Positions 20,622 to 31,309 of a stretch of DNA of 64,000 nucleotides are shown here, in pieces (positions within the stretch are counted from its first letter, which is position 1; every line of letters begins with the position of its first letter). The notes beneath the pieces were generated by a model. The model had not been told where the DNA came from and ran no database searches. It was given only the letters and a program-made list of their open reading frames with translations. Origin of the DNA: Sporothrix humicola. Its lineage: Eukaryota; Ascomycota; Sordariomycetes; Ophiostomatales; Ophiostomataceae. The stretch is taken from the NCBI GenBank assembly GCA_021396245.1, contig WNYE01000053.1, positions 62,001 through 126,000 on the forward strand. Direction: 5' to 3'. The translations under genes were made by a program, and so were the position numbers.

Positions 20622-22619
20622 TCACTCTTTTGCCTCCCCCTCACCGAGGAGCCCGATGCGGCGCCAGTGCTTTTCGCACCGCGCCAGCCCTCCGGGGTAG
20701 CGTGAAATGCCGCACACATTGCAGTTGCGCCAGTACTGCCGAATGACCGCACAATGGGCGCGCGTGCGTGCCTGCATGCCGCCCACATAGGCAGCTGCTG
20801 CCAAGTGAATGTAGAAGCGCGAAGATGCCGGGGTGGCCGCAAGCGAGGCACAGAGCTTGTCGACTGCGGCAGCTGTCGTCGACTCCCATGTTGAGTCTTC
20901 CTCAGCCTCAGTGTCCGAGTCTTGCATGTCCATGTCCTCCTTGCGGGCGGCCTGGGCCTGGCTGAGGGCGGCAAGAGCAGCAGCGCACCGACTGACGTTG
21001 GCCGACAGGTCCCAGTCACTAAGACCGGGTCCTGATTTGACCTTGAGGATTTGCTCAGCGGCACGTAGACACGCCTGAACAGGGCGGCGAGCCAGTTTAC
21101 CCTTGGCCACATCGACATAGAGCGCACAGGCATCTGCGGGCACGCCAACCGTAGCAAAGAACTCATCGTCTAACAGCACTTGGCGGTGCCAGTCGTCAAA
21201 GATGAGCCCTGGGCGAGCAGGCGTAAGCGGAGCAGCGGTGGCTGTAGCCGGCGCAGCAACGGTCAAAGAGAAGACATCGCCACTGGCTTCTTCCGTCGTG
21301 ACAGCTTGGACAGGACCGCCCACAGCACCGTGTACGACAGCACCACTAACGTCGAACCACACAAGCCGTGCCAGAATATCCATAAGCCCGGGAACCATGG
21401 CCGCTAGCCGGTGCAGGTCTGCCAGTGTCCGACAATGATGGTAGTCGAGCAGGTGGCGGGCACCATAAAGATGCCGCTGCCATTCTCCAAAAGCCGTGTC
21501 GTCACAGACTTCAAACACGGCAAATGTGGCAATGCCTAAGAAGGCAAATGGATTGGCGGCGGCAATGGCACGGTTGACGTGGGCAAGGGCAGTGACGCGG
21601 TGCTTGACCATTTCCATTTCAAGCGAGTCCGGCGGCTGTTGATTTTGTTCATTATGCTGATGCTGCTGGGCCAGGGTGCGGCCCTCCAGGCGTGTCTGGA
21701 TAAAGACGCATAGATCGGACAGCAGGCTTGTGGTTTCGGGCAGGGAGAGATACTGGTTGGTTGTTCGGTGTGTGTGGGTATGGGTAGCCGAAGAAGAGTT
21801 GATACTGGGATTCGAGGCGGTGGTCGTAATGGTAGTGGAGGGTAAGGCTGATGTTCCGGAACTTGCAGCTGCAGTTGGATGCGGGATGAGGGCCGTTGTT
21901 TGTTGTGCATGCCCACGTGCAAGTGGCGGATGTGCGTGTTCATTGTTAGCCCCTGCAGACAGGGCATGGGCTTCGGTTGTCAGAATGTGGTTGCATAATG
22001 CTGCCAGCCGCTTGATGAGACTGTTCTGGTCTGTCTCGCACCATGGCTTTTCGATGAGCTGTGATGAGACGGCGGACATGGTTGACGATGCAGGCGACAT
22101 TGGCAGCATCGTGGGTGGTGAGGACGGGGAGGGCTGTTGTGCCGTTGCAGGTGTGGCTGCAAATGTGGGGGTGAACTTGGTGGTTGAGGTCGAGGTGGTG
22201 ATGCTAAATGTTGGTGATGATGATATTGCTGTTGGCGCCGACGTTGGTGATGTGCTTGCCCTTGGTGCTGATGTCAAGTTTGAAGCTGCTGTTGCTGCCG
22301 CCGCCGCTGACGCCGGCGGTGGTGCTGCCGATGTCGACCCACGCTTGGTCACCTTTGATGATGCTGCTGATGTTGGCCGTTGACGCTCCTCGAGCCAGAC
22401 GACCCGCATAGGGTAGCCACCACACAACAAGCCGGCCTGCACACAGGGCAGACATTGCGGGCGGTTGAGATCGCACTTGAGGCCGCGGGTCTTGCAAGTC
22501 ACACAGTCACGATCGCGGCGACGACCACGAGGCTTGCCTCGCGGGCGAGGCTCGCCGGGCGTGGTCGAGGTCGAAGAGACACTCGATGTGCCTGCGGACG
22601 TCCTCTGCTTGGCTGGCAT
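20622..22619 (-). CDS. Zn(II)2Cys6 transcription factor
   Basis: Single exon, 665 residues from MPAKQRTSAG; the frame stays open upstream but translates a CT-rich leader. The DNA-binding domain has Cys39, 42, 49, 56, 59 and 66 (C-x2-C-x6-C-x6-C-x2-C-x6-C), preceded by a basic RGRRRDRD stretch. A long Ser/Thr/Ala-rich linker (about 80-290) follows, then a helical fungal-specific regulatory domain. The C-terminus has a CNVCGISRYPGG...CEKHWRRI segment typical of one fungal regulator subgroup, where these Cys residues follow an Arg/Tyr-rich helix. Nuclear activator or repressor. Divergent from the MFS gene, sharing a 2.4-kb intergenic region, so it may control that gene; this is inference. Confidence 0.9.
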   Translation of the reverse strand: MPAKQRTSAGTSSVSSTSTTPGEPRPRGKPRGRRRDRDCVTCKTRGLKCDLNRPQCLPCVQAGLLCGGYPMRVVWLEERQRPTSAASSKVTKRGSTSAAPPPASAAAAATAASNLTSAPRASTSPTSAPTAISSSPTFSITTSTSTTKFTPTFAATPATAQQPSPSSPPTMLPMSPASSTMSAVSSQLIEKPWCETDQNSLIKRLAALCNHILTTEAHALSAGANNEHAHPPLARGHAQQTTALIPHPTAAASSGTSALPSTTITTTASNPSINSSSATHTHTHRTTNQYLSLPETTSLLSDLCVFIQTRLEGRTLAQQHQHNEQNQQPPDSLEMEMVKHRVTALAHVNRAIAAANPFAFLGIATFAVFEVCDDTAFGEWQRHLYGARHLLDYHHCRTLADLHRLAAMVPGLMDILARLVWFDVSGAVVHGAVGGPVQAVTTEEASGDVFSLTVAAPATATAAPLTPARPGLIFDDWHRQVLLDDEFFATVGVPADACALYVDVAKGKLARRPVQACLRAAEQILKVKSGPGLSDWDLSANVSRCAAALAALSQAQAARKEDMDMQDSDTEAEEDSTWESTTAAAVDKLCASLAATPASSRFYIHLAAAAYVGGMQARTRAHCAVIRQYWRNCNVCGISRYPGGLARCEKHWRRIGLLGEGEAKE

Positions 22620-24979
22620 TGTCTCCCTTCCTAATAGGGATGGGATGAAATGGGGAGAGAGGAGATGGAGGGGAGGATGGGGAGAACGGGTACGTAATGA
22701 CTCGAATGTGGGAATATGGAATATCGGGTATGGAATAAGGAATAAGGAATATGAAAGCGGCAGTGGCAATGGGAATGTGTGCCGGACAGCGCGCGGAAAT
22801 GCGAGCGGAACAGCAGAAACGAACGCAAATGGTGAAATGAGTCTCGTGTCGAAACGAGAGTGATGGAGTGGAAACAGTGGAAACAAGAAACAGAACAGGG
22901 GCAGAACAGGAACAGCGCAAACGAGCCGAGAGCCTGACAATGAAGAATGGCTAAAAAAGGAGTTCTCGTGTGTTTCCAGGCGTCGTCTGACCACGACGTT
23001 GTGGCAGTGTGTCGTTGTGTGGTTGTGCGAGTATGAATGTTGAGTGTGTGCAGTGTCTGCGTGTGCGATGTTTCTTCCGTTTCCGTTTAGGGCCAGGACC
23101 CAGTCACGATCACCGACTCGCCAACGTTATCTCCCCAGTTTGCATTTGCATGCTTGTATGTTTGCACCCGCCTATCTCGGCCGTGCAGAAATCCCCGCTC
23201 CTGCCAAGGCGGTTCCACAAAAAAGACAACGGGGAAGGCACGATGGAGAATGGATACTGCGAAGGCAGGTCGCCACTGACGAGTTGACGAGCGAGGGAAG
23301 GAGGGACCATGGGCCGGGGAGCGGAAGGGAAGGCGAGCTTCTGCAAGCTGCTTACGCGCACCAACGAAGCAAGACGCAAAAGAACAGAAACAGAAGGCAC
23401 AAGAAACAACAGCACAAAGAGAAGGAGGCACCGATAAGCCGGGGCAGGCAAAGGCGAGGCAAGAGCAACCTTGAAGGCAACTCCGACAAGTCCAAGGGTG
23501 TCGAGGGTGTTAACCTGGTTTTCGACTTTGCGTACCCCACACTTCGTTTCCGCTTGCCATTTGGGCCTGTCTGACCTCAAGATCTTTTTGATTAGCAAAC
23601 ATCGTTACACTCACACTCCCAAGCATCCAACGACAGAGCACCAAAAAGTCGCCGTTCTGTCGCCTACGACGTATTGCTTCTCACACCGCACATCAACAGC
23701 CGGGCGTCCCCGCATTTGGCTTTTTCTGGGCTTTCTATGCTTTCTGGGCGTTTTGTTTGTTCGTGACCTGGTTGCTGGATTTAGGCCTGGTTCCTGGTCC
23801 CGGTCGCGCCTTCCTTTGAACATAGTCAATGATATGGTCGGGGTCGACCCGCTGCAAAGATACCTCGGGCCACTTGACTCGAAGGGGAAGGCAATCAACA
23901 TCGCCTCCCTCCAGAAGAAAGAAAGAAAGAACGACCAGAAGACCAGAAGAGCGCAAAGAGGGAAAGTGCGTTGTGGTGGGTGTGGAGCCCTGGCTAGCAA
24001 GCAGCCACCCGCAGCACATGCATCAGGGAATGGATCCACTAAACTCCCAAGTCGGGCTAGTCGAGTCGAGTCGAGCCTTTGGATTGTGCATCCTGTTCTC
24101 CTTTTTCCAGTTTTTTTTCTTCGATTCTGACCTCTTCTGCATTATCCTCCTTGTCCTTTCGCGTTGGCCGCTTTACCTTTTGCCTTTGGAGACGGTTATC
24201 GGGGCCTGCCATTCGCCGGCGCTTTTGGTGTTTTGGCGGCGCGTTTTTACCGGCAACTGCCCCAATCTCCAATCTCCTCCCCTGCAAATAATAACAGAGA
24301 AAAAAAAGACGAAAAAATAAAGCACTAAGATTGACGCCAAAACCCCAGGAAATCTCCATGTCAGTTGATTTCGTGACTCGTTCCCCGTTGGACCACTATT
24401 TTTGTTTCTGGCCGTCTTGGTTTTTTTTGGCTCTTTTCTGGTCGTGCTTGTTCAGTCGTTTGGGAGCTGTATCTGCCGTCTTGGATATCTGGGCTCTTTG
24501 GCATCTCATCCCCGTATCTTTGTTTCCTTTCCGTTTTGAGAAAGCAACCTGAACATCTCCATCACGGCCCAGACCCCGGGCTCGAGCTATCTCCTTTGAG
24601 GGTCGAGCTATCATCGGACCTCCTCCTTTCCGCATTTCCTTGTCTCTTGTCTCCTGTCTTGTTGACTGGCCTTGTCTTGTCTTTTCTCGACTTGTCCTAA
24701 TCAACACGACCTCCTCACGAGCTCCCCCTCTCGCACGAGGCACCAGCCCGGCAAAAGAACCCAAGCGGATCCCTTGTTGACCCAAGGGACCTGAGCGGAC
24801 CCAGGCGGACCACGGCAAGCTCGTGGCATCTTCTTTGACATAAGATCCGATCGCCGCACCCTCCAATCCTGTGACTTTCTGTCTTTCCTTCTCGTCCAAC
24901 CCTTTCATCCCATCTCATCTTTTCCTACTCTCTTTGTCAGTCTGTCACAAAGTGCCACTGTTGCACGACGTTGTCCACC
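22620..24979. other. 2.4-kb divergent intergenic region
   Basis: Shared upstream region of the Zn2Cys6 regulator (minus) and MFS carrier (plus). No coding sequence supported. Likely contains both promoters; no specific operator could be assigned by eye. Confidence 0.55.
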
Positions 24980-26487
24980 ATGGCTTCCAGACTCCGCGAG
25001 TATTTCAGCAACACCTACCGGCCGGGCGAGCGCCTGCTGGTGCAGAAGATTGACTTCTTCATCCTGACGTTTTGCTGCGTCAGCTACTTCATCAACTATG
25101 TAGGTCACGCCCCATGGATACCTGCTTCCTGCCACGCCTGCTAACAGACCAGCTCGACCGTTCCAACCTCACCAATGCCTACGTCTCGGGCATGAAGGAG
25201 GACCTTGGGTTCGTGGGCAACCAGCTCAACGAAATCAACACCTGCTTCACCGTCGGCTATGTCATTGGCCAGGTCCCGTCCAACGTCGCTCTGCACCACA
25301 TCAAGCCTCGTTTCTATTTCCCGACAATGATGCTCCTCTGGGGCGGTCTGACCATGGTTACTGCTGCCGCCCACAAGCCCCAGGCGATTATGGCCATCCG
25401 TTTCTTCCAGGGCATCTGCGAGGCCTCGACGTTCGTGGGTACCCACTACATTCTCGGCGCCTGGTACACGGAACGTGAGCTCGGCAAGCGCAGCGGTATT
25501 TTCACGTCGTCGGGCCTGGCCGGCACGCTCATTGGCGGCTTCATCCAGACGGGCATCTACAAGTCGCTCAACGGCCGCCACGGCCTGGCTGGCTGGCGCT
25601 GGCTGTTCATCATTGATGGCCTGCTGACTATCCCCGTTGCCCTGTACGGTATCTTTTTGTTCCCCGACACGCCGCACAACACGACTGCTTTCTACCTGTC
25701 GGACGCTGAGCGCCAGCTGGCCCGCGACCGCGTTCCGCTCCAGGAGCAGGCCCACCAGGCGCAGCCCAAGAGCATCAAGACCGTGCTGAAGATTGCTCGC
25801 AAGGTGCTCTCTTCGCCTTACTGGTGGGGTTTCGTTGGTCTGTGGACGATTGCCGGCGAGGTTGAGTCGTTTAGCAGCAACGGTCTCCTGTCGCTGTACA
25901 TGAAGAGCCACCCTTATGTCAAGTACACCGTCTCGCAGCTCAACAACTACCCCTCTGGTGTCCCCGCTGTCGGTATTGCCTCGACCCTCTTCTGGGCCAC
26001 TCTCACCGATATCCTGGGCGGCAAGCGGTACCTCGTCGGTTACTGGATCGGCATCACGGGCATTGCCACCTCGATCATGATTCTGGTCGCTGCCCGCAAC
26101 CCCATGTCGTCGCACTCGTCCACCGTCACCTTTGCCGCGTACTACTGGGCCGGCAGTGTCTACGCGTGCCAGGCCACCTTCTTCGCCTGGTGCAACGACG
26201 CCATGCGCTACGAGGACTCGCTGTTCCGCGGTATCGTGCTGGCCGGCATGAACCTGGGCAACAACGCCGTCAACGCCTGGTGGAGCATCATCTTCTACGG
26301 CGCGTCCATGGCGCCGTGGTTCAACCGCGGCATGTGGGCCATGATTGCGACGTCGATTGCGCTCATTGTCTGGGTCACGGGCCTCGTGTGGATGACGGTC
26401 AAGCTGGAGAAGCGCCGCCTCATCCGCGCCGTGCCGCACGAGGACGTTGTCCGCACCGAGAGCCTCGACGAGAAGCCGGCTCTGTAA
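24980..26487 (+). CDS. MFS transporter, Liz1/Dal5 (anion:cation symporter) type
   Basis: Two exons, 24980-25099 and 25153-26487, with a 53-nt phase-0 intron, giving 484 residues. Splicing restores the family hallmark FINYLDRSNLTNAYVSGMKEDL across TM1. Twelve hydrophobic segments follow, with the TM4-5 region FFQGICEASTFVGTHYILGAWY and central loop FPDTPHNTTAFYLS typical of fungal pantothenate (Liz1/Fen2) and allantoate (Dal5) carriers. It should import an organic anion by proton symport at the plasma membrane. Pantothenate is the usual annotation for close relatives, but many uncharacterised paralogues exist. Divergent from a Zn2Cys6 gene. Confidence 0.92.
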
Positions 26488-27030
26488 AGGGTCGCCACGG
26501 AGTTTGCCAAAGAAATGTGTTGAAATCTAATTTTGTAAAAATTTAATCCTGTATATTGTTCTGTATGATGTTGGCCATAATTGAGTAGTCTAGCGCACCC
26601 ATGAGTTTTGAGCGATTAGCAAATTGATTCGTTGACGACAGTTTTGAACCAGCATTTTGGACGAGTTTGAATAGTATGTGACCTGTCGGGTAAGCCGACC
26701 CTTGGAACATTGTTTCGGTACCAGGTGTATGGATCTCACGATACATTTTTGCAGGGTGGAAATGTAGAGTCGCACCCACTTTCGGGACGAGAGCCGGAAA
26801 TCTGGGCCCAAAGACATGTCCCCGGGACAGCCCTGCCGTCAACACAGCCCGAAATATGCATGCGTTTTCATGCGTTTCCGTGTCATTTCAGTTGCAAAAA
26901 ATAGCAACGTCCATGCCAGGAATTCTAGATTATTTTCAATTCACTACAGGACAAGTAGATGGGACACCGAGCAGAAGCAATTACCACCATCCAGCACTTC
27001 CGCGTCCTCGACTCCGCATCCGGATTCATA
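26488..27030. other. Spacer between convergent MFS and secreted-protein genes
   Basis: No gene seen; 3' flanks of two convergent genes. Confidence 0.65.
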
Positions 27031-28445
27031 TTAATATGGAGCGCTCCAGTGACCACACCCGCCGTTGCTTAGTGTCCACTGCTCTCCAGTGGTCGCATTC
27101 GTGAGTGCCCAACCGCCATTGGCATTCTGGTTGGGAGCACACGCCGTGTCGCCGCGAATATAGCTGCACTCTCCGGTAGATGCCCTAAAGGCGCTGGCAA
27201 CACAATAGACGGTAGAAAAATCACCCATGCACTTCATGCAGCAGTCATAAGCGCTGGTAGCACCACCGCTAACTTGGGTCAAGGATTGGCCGCTGGCTAT
27301 GCGGAACGATTCTCCGTTGATGCGGTTGCCGTTCTGGTAGTTGGCCTGGTTGCCAGGTCCACAGAAGTCGTAGAATGTGGCTTTGAATGTTAGCAAAAGA
27401 GCAACCGGCTCGTATCTGTCTGAAGACGTTGACTTACAGGTCGAGGTGTATGAAGTCGAAGTGGTTGTTGTCGTCGAGTAGGATGTGATATCTGACGACG
27501 CAGTAGCTGTATCCGTGCTGCTGAAATACGAGGTAGCGACGACTGCTTTTGTAAGTGGGTGTTTCAATTCATTTTCATGATTCTATAGCTGTAAATAGTA
27601 CTGGCTGGTGATGAATGTGCGTACCTTCATGGACCACAGTGGTGGTAGACGTAATGGTCGACGTGATAATTTCGACGGACGCGCTCGGGGTCACAGTCAC
27701 AGTAACAACGGCCGCTATTTCTGTGGAAGTCAAGGTCGAGTAAACTCCCTCAGCAGGCGTGCATACAACGCTCTTGGGATACAGCTGGGGTGACGGCGTG
27801 GGAGAAGACTGCGACTGCGGCGTAGTCGACCGAGGATGGCATGCATTGGCGCGCTTCTTGATCTTGCGCTTCGCAGGAGAAGTTGCGGAAGCGAACAGGG
27901 AACCGGCCCAAGAGTTGATTTGGGTCTGCGAGTGTTAGTGTGAAGCTGGTTAGGACGACAAAGAGAATTCGGTATTGACAAACGTACGAGACGGGAGTTT
28001 GCTGTAGGGGGGCACCATGTTAGCCTAAAGTCTCTTTTTCATCTCATCCTCTCTTCTCTTGAGTGGACCAGGACTCACCCGTAATAGTGGACGTGGACAC
28101 AGTCGTGACCGTCACGGTGGCGGTAACCGGCGAGACATGTGTCTTTACGTTCGTGATGGTTTCATGAACGGTCGACGTGACGTGCTCATAGGTGGTGGAC
28201 AGGGAAATGACAGAGGCCGATGCATAGGCTGTCTCGGACTTGGTGATGGTCGACAGGTCGGTCTCGGTGAGCGACGGGTGCTGAGTGACAGTGATGGTCG
28301 TCACAGGGACAGGCAGAGTGATGGTTTCGACCTCTTCATACGACACGGTATCGTAGACGGTCGAACAGACCTCTTCAGGGTCGGCCACGGCCAGGACTGC
28401 CAACTGGGCGACAGCCACGGCCAAAGTCAGGAGACGGGAGGGCAT
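27031..28445 (-). CDS. Secreted Ser/Thr-rich protein with apple/PAN-like module (five exons)
   Basis: Assembled from exons 28445-28079, 28002-27989 (14-nt microexon), 27925-27625, 27545-27438 and 27380-27031. All have GT-AG borders and the phases (1, 0, 1, 1) close exactly, giving 379 residues. Residues 1-21 form a signal peptide (LLTLAVAVAQLAVLAVA). The middle is Thr/Ser/Val-rich, a likely O-glycosylated stalk, with a basic KRKIKKR patch. The C-terminal 115 residues contain FYDFCGPGNQANY and a Cys-rich YDCCMKCMGDF...CVASAF...GECSYI block resembling apple/PAN modules. The last intron (57 nt) has no stop and may be retained in frame. Probably a cell-wall or secreted adhesion-like protein; no GPI signal seen. 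Exon junctions need RNA support. Confidence 0.75.
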
Positions 28446-29269
28446 TTTGAAGGCGTCAGGGGAAGATAAAAAAGAATGTCGATGTGTCTATTGGTGTGGA
28501 AATTCAAACGAGCCAGAGACATGAAAGAAATTAAGACAGATGGTCAAGCAGCGGGAACTCTCCTGCTTTTATGCCTCTTCGTTTTTTTTTTCGTTTTCTT
28601 TGATACATCTTCCGGATATCTTCCAACTCTCTTTTTCGGACCTCTCCCTGGCTTCAATTACGAGCCATCACGAGCATTGAGCGTCGCATCTGGACCATTG
28701 TGTCCCGAAATTGCAAAAGAGTGCGCATCTCGACCGTCTTGGTATTGTAGATGCAGCAATATCAAAGAGAACCAACTGTCCGCCGCAGACATGTGGCGAC
28801 GTCGTTGGAAGTGTTGACATGGCCCAATTAGGAAAGATGGGTGACTAGCTCTGGCTCTGCCATATGATTTTCTTTTGTCTTCTTTCCGACTCCTTTCTGT
28901 CTCTATTTTGTGTCTTCCTCTCTTCTGTAGGTGTTTCTTTCTTCACAAGCCCAATCTAGCCCAAATGTCGCGACTATCAATTTTGATGTGCCGTTGGGAC
29001 CTGACGGGATTCGCTGTTGGAACTTGCTTTTCGGTGATGGAGCCCCAACGACAAAGAGAAGCGGAAGAGAAATGCAAAGAATCCGGGGTTGTCGCGAACT
29101 AAATACCTATGCAGAAATAAGGGATGTTGTATTTCTTTGTTGTCAGCTACCATCACAGAGCTCGGCATACGCACTGGGTTGGTCTCAAAAATTGGCCAGA
29201 ATTGGCAGCCGTTGAGACAATCACACCGTCAACGGAAACGGCAATTGCGAGCAAAAGGTGGCGTTTTGG

Positions 29270-29296
29270 TGGCATTTGTGGCATTTGTGGCATTTC
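29270..29296 (+). repeat. TGGCATTTG x3
   Basis: Three 9-nt units, the last with a terminal C. Confidence 0.8.
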
Positions 29297-29431
29297 GTGG
29301 CGCTTTTATGGCATGTCGTCTGCTGTAAGTCGTACGTCGTGATTGGAACGGAGTACGAAGTGCTGCGCGTCAACTTACTCGAAGAAGCCTGGCATGCCTT
29401 ATTCCGGGGTAATAGCGTGTGGATTCGGTGG

Positions 29432-29463
29432 TGTTCTCGTGCTCTCGTGCTCTCGTGCTCTCG
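29432..29463 (+). repeat. TGCTCTCG x4
   Basis: Four 8-nt units, the first with one mismatch. Confidence 0.8.
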
Positions 29464-30349
29464 TTTTTGCACCTGGTTCCTGGATCTGGGATCTACCAGT
29501 ACGCCCATGGGTACGGCAATCATTGAGTGCGTGGTGCAGCCATCATGGCCTTATTCCAAACGAAACAGTCTCCGCCGCATCAGTCTCTCTTGATTCATTT
29601 TTGTCGTTTCCCACAGACAATTATCGTTAATTCAACGTTCTGCAATATTTACGTTTACGCCGTACTTTTGTCAATGTGAATGCTTTCAAGCGTTCCTTTC
29701 AGCGTTTATTCATTTTTGTATCCTCCCATCTTGCGGCCCGTTTTTTTTTTTCTCGCACTCTCAGGATTCATTTCTCTCGACAGCAAATTCGCTGGTTCTT
29801 CGTCACTCAATTTTGTGACATCAAGCGCCCCATGGTGGTTCTTCTCCTTCCTCTAATCAATTCATATATGTTTCTGCACAATCAACAGAATTGTGCAAGA
29901 ATATTATGCATCTTCAAGATTATTTCCGGCTATGAGCACTTTTCTCACTTGTTTTCATCACACTCCATTTGTGACCCTTTATATCTCGGCAAATCCATTT
30001 TATTGATAAATTCTAGGATTCAATTCAACCTTCCACCATCTTCCGAGGAAAAGGGTTGTACAAGCGCTGTGACAAACTGCAATAATGCTCCACTTTTCTG
30101 CGCTCTGGACTCGCCTAGCACTACGCCCAACAGGGCATCACGAGTGCTGAAAAGAGGCAAATATCAATATTTACATGGGGCAGAAAATTGGGGTTTGCAG
30201 GGCACCTTTTCCAATTTAAACTTTATTTTGCATCAAGAATCAATATTCTGTAGGGATATCTCCACATCGTGAACGGGGACGAACGCGTCCAAAGCGAGTC
30301 GTACATACTGTGGACGAGAGATCCTGTATCCCGTGTGGGCTCTGACGTC

Positions 30350-30356
30350 TATAAAA
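30350..30356 (+). promoter_or_regulatory. TATA-like box upstream of small secreted protein
   Basis: TATAAAA next to an ACGTCT (CRE-like) hexamer, 236 nt before the ATG. It would imply a leader of roughly 200 nt; weak evidence. Confidence 0.3.
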
Positions 30357-30591
30357 TTCAAATAAAACCAACGCCTCCTCTCTCCATCTTTTGGTATCTT
30401 GATTTCTTCCAGTTCTCTCATTCTTTCTTTCATTTCCTATCAAATTGAGTTCCAAGTTCTGTTTGAATATTTGACATATTTTAAGCTCTATTTTCGCTTT
30501 TCTACTTGACGCCACCCAAAACCGTTGAACGCATCCACGTTTTATCGAACGCCTTCGGCACATCGTCGACGCCTCACACACCATCTCCATC

Positions 30592-31068
30592 ATGCGTATC
30601 TCGACTCTCTTCACGGCCGGCGCTGTTGCTGCCCAGGCCATGTTGGGTGCTGCCGCCAACTGCCGTCCCAGCCCGCCACCGTCGTCGGTGTCCTCGGCCA
30701 CGCCCTCCTCTTCGTCATCGTCTCCGGCCGCCCCGACGTGTACCAACCCGTCCATCAATTACAACCTTCCGTCCGCGTGCACAGAAGGCACGCTGTACGG
30801 CTTTGACGGTTACAACGTCTACTACGCCGAGCTGTGCGCTTTTTACGTCGACTTCAACCCGTCCCAGTACGTCATTGCACCGATTGCAGGCACAGCCTCG
30901 CTGCGGTCGTGCATGAGTGCGTGCGCAGTGCGTCCGGCGTGCAAGTACGCGGCGTACGACATTGGCGGGCAGATCTGCTACTTGTTGACTGCGGTGGACA
31001 GCTTCCAGTCGGCCGAGGGCGACGGACCGTTCGATCTTGCCATTTCCCACGACATGTGCCCGGTCTAA
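30592..31068 (+). CDS. Small secreted cysteine-rich protein with apple/PAN-like module
   Basis: Single exon, 158 residues. The signal peptide (MRISTLFTAGAVAAQAMLGAAA) is followed by a Pro/Ser-rich linker (about 24-47) and a domain with nine Cys including SCMSACAVRPACKYAAYD and ICYLL. That block resembles apple/PAN modules and the C-terminus of the secreted protein at 27031-28445. Size and Cys content fit the loose definition of a candidate secreted effector, but similar proteins are common in saprotrophs. Function unknown. Confidence 0.8.
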   Translation: MRISTLFTAGAVAAQAMLGAAANCRPSPPPSSVSSATPSSSSSSPAAPTCTNPSINYNLPSACTEGTLYGFDGYNVYYAELCAFYVDFNPSQYVIAPIAGTASLRSCMSACAVRPACKYAAYDIGGQICYLLTAVDSFQSAEGDGPFDLAISHDMCPV

Positions 31069-31309
31069 GTCGGGGATGAAGCGGCACAGTATGCGGGACG
31101 ATATCGTGAGATCGTAAACAGCATACAATACACGACACACTGCACATACATTTACACATATTGTTTCTGTTTCTCATTTTCTCCAAGCATACATAAAGCC
31201 ATTTTGTTTTGATTATTTAAGCAACGGCGATAGCATAATACAAATACAGCATAGAAACACAATAATTACCTTCGTTTACTTCTAACAATTTATGAACATC
31301 CCTCTCCCC

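Larger units (their letters stand above)
28446..30591. other. 2.1-kb spacer with short tandem repeats
   Basis: Divergent upstream region of the two secreted-protein genes. No coding evidence. Contains two short tandem repeats near 29.3-29.5 kb and AT-rich sequence from 29.7 kb. Confidence 0.55.
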
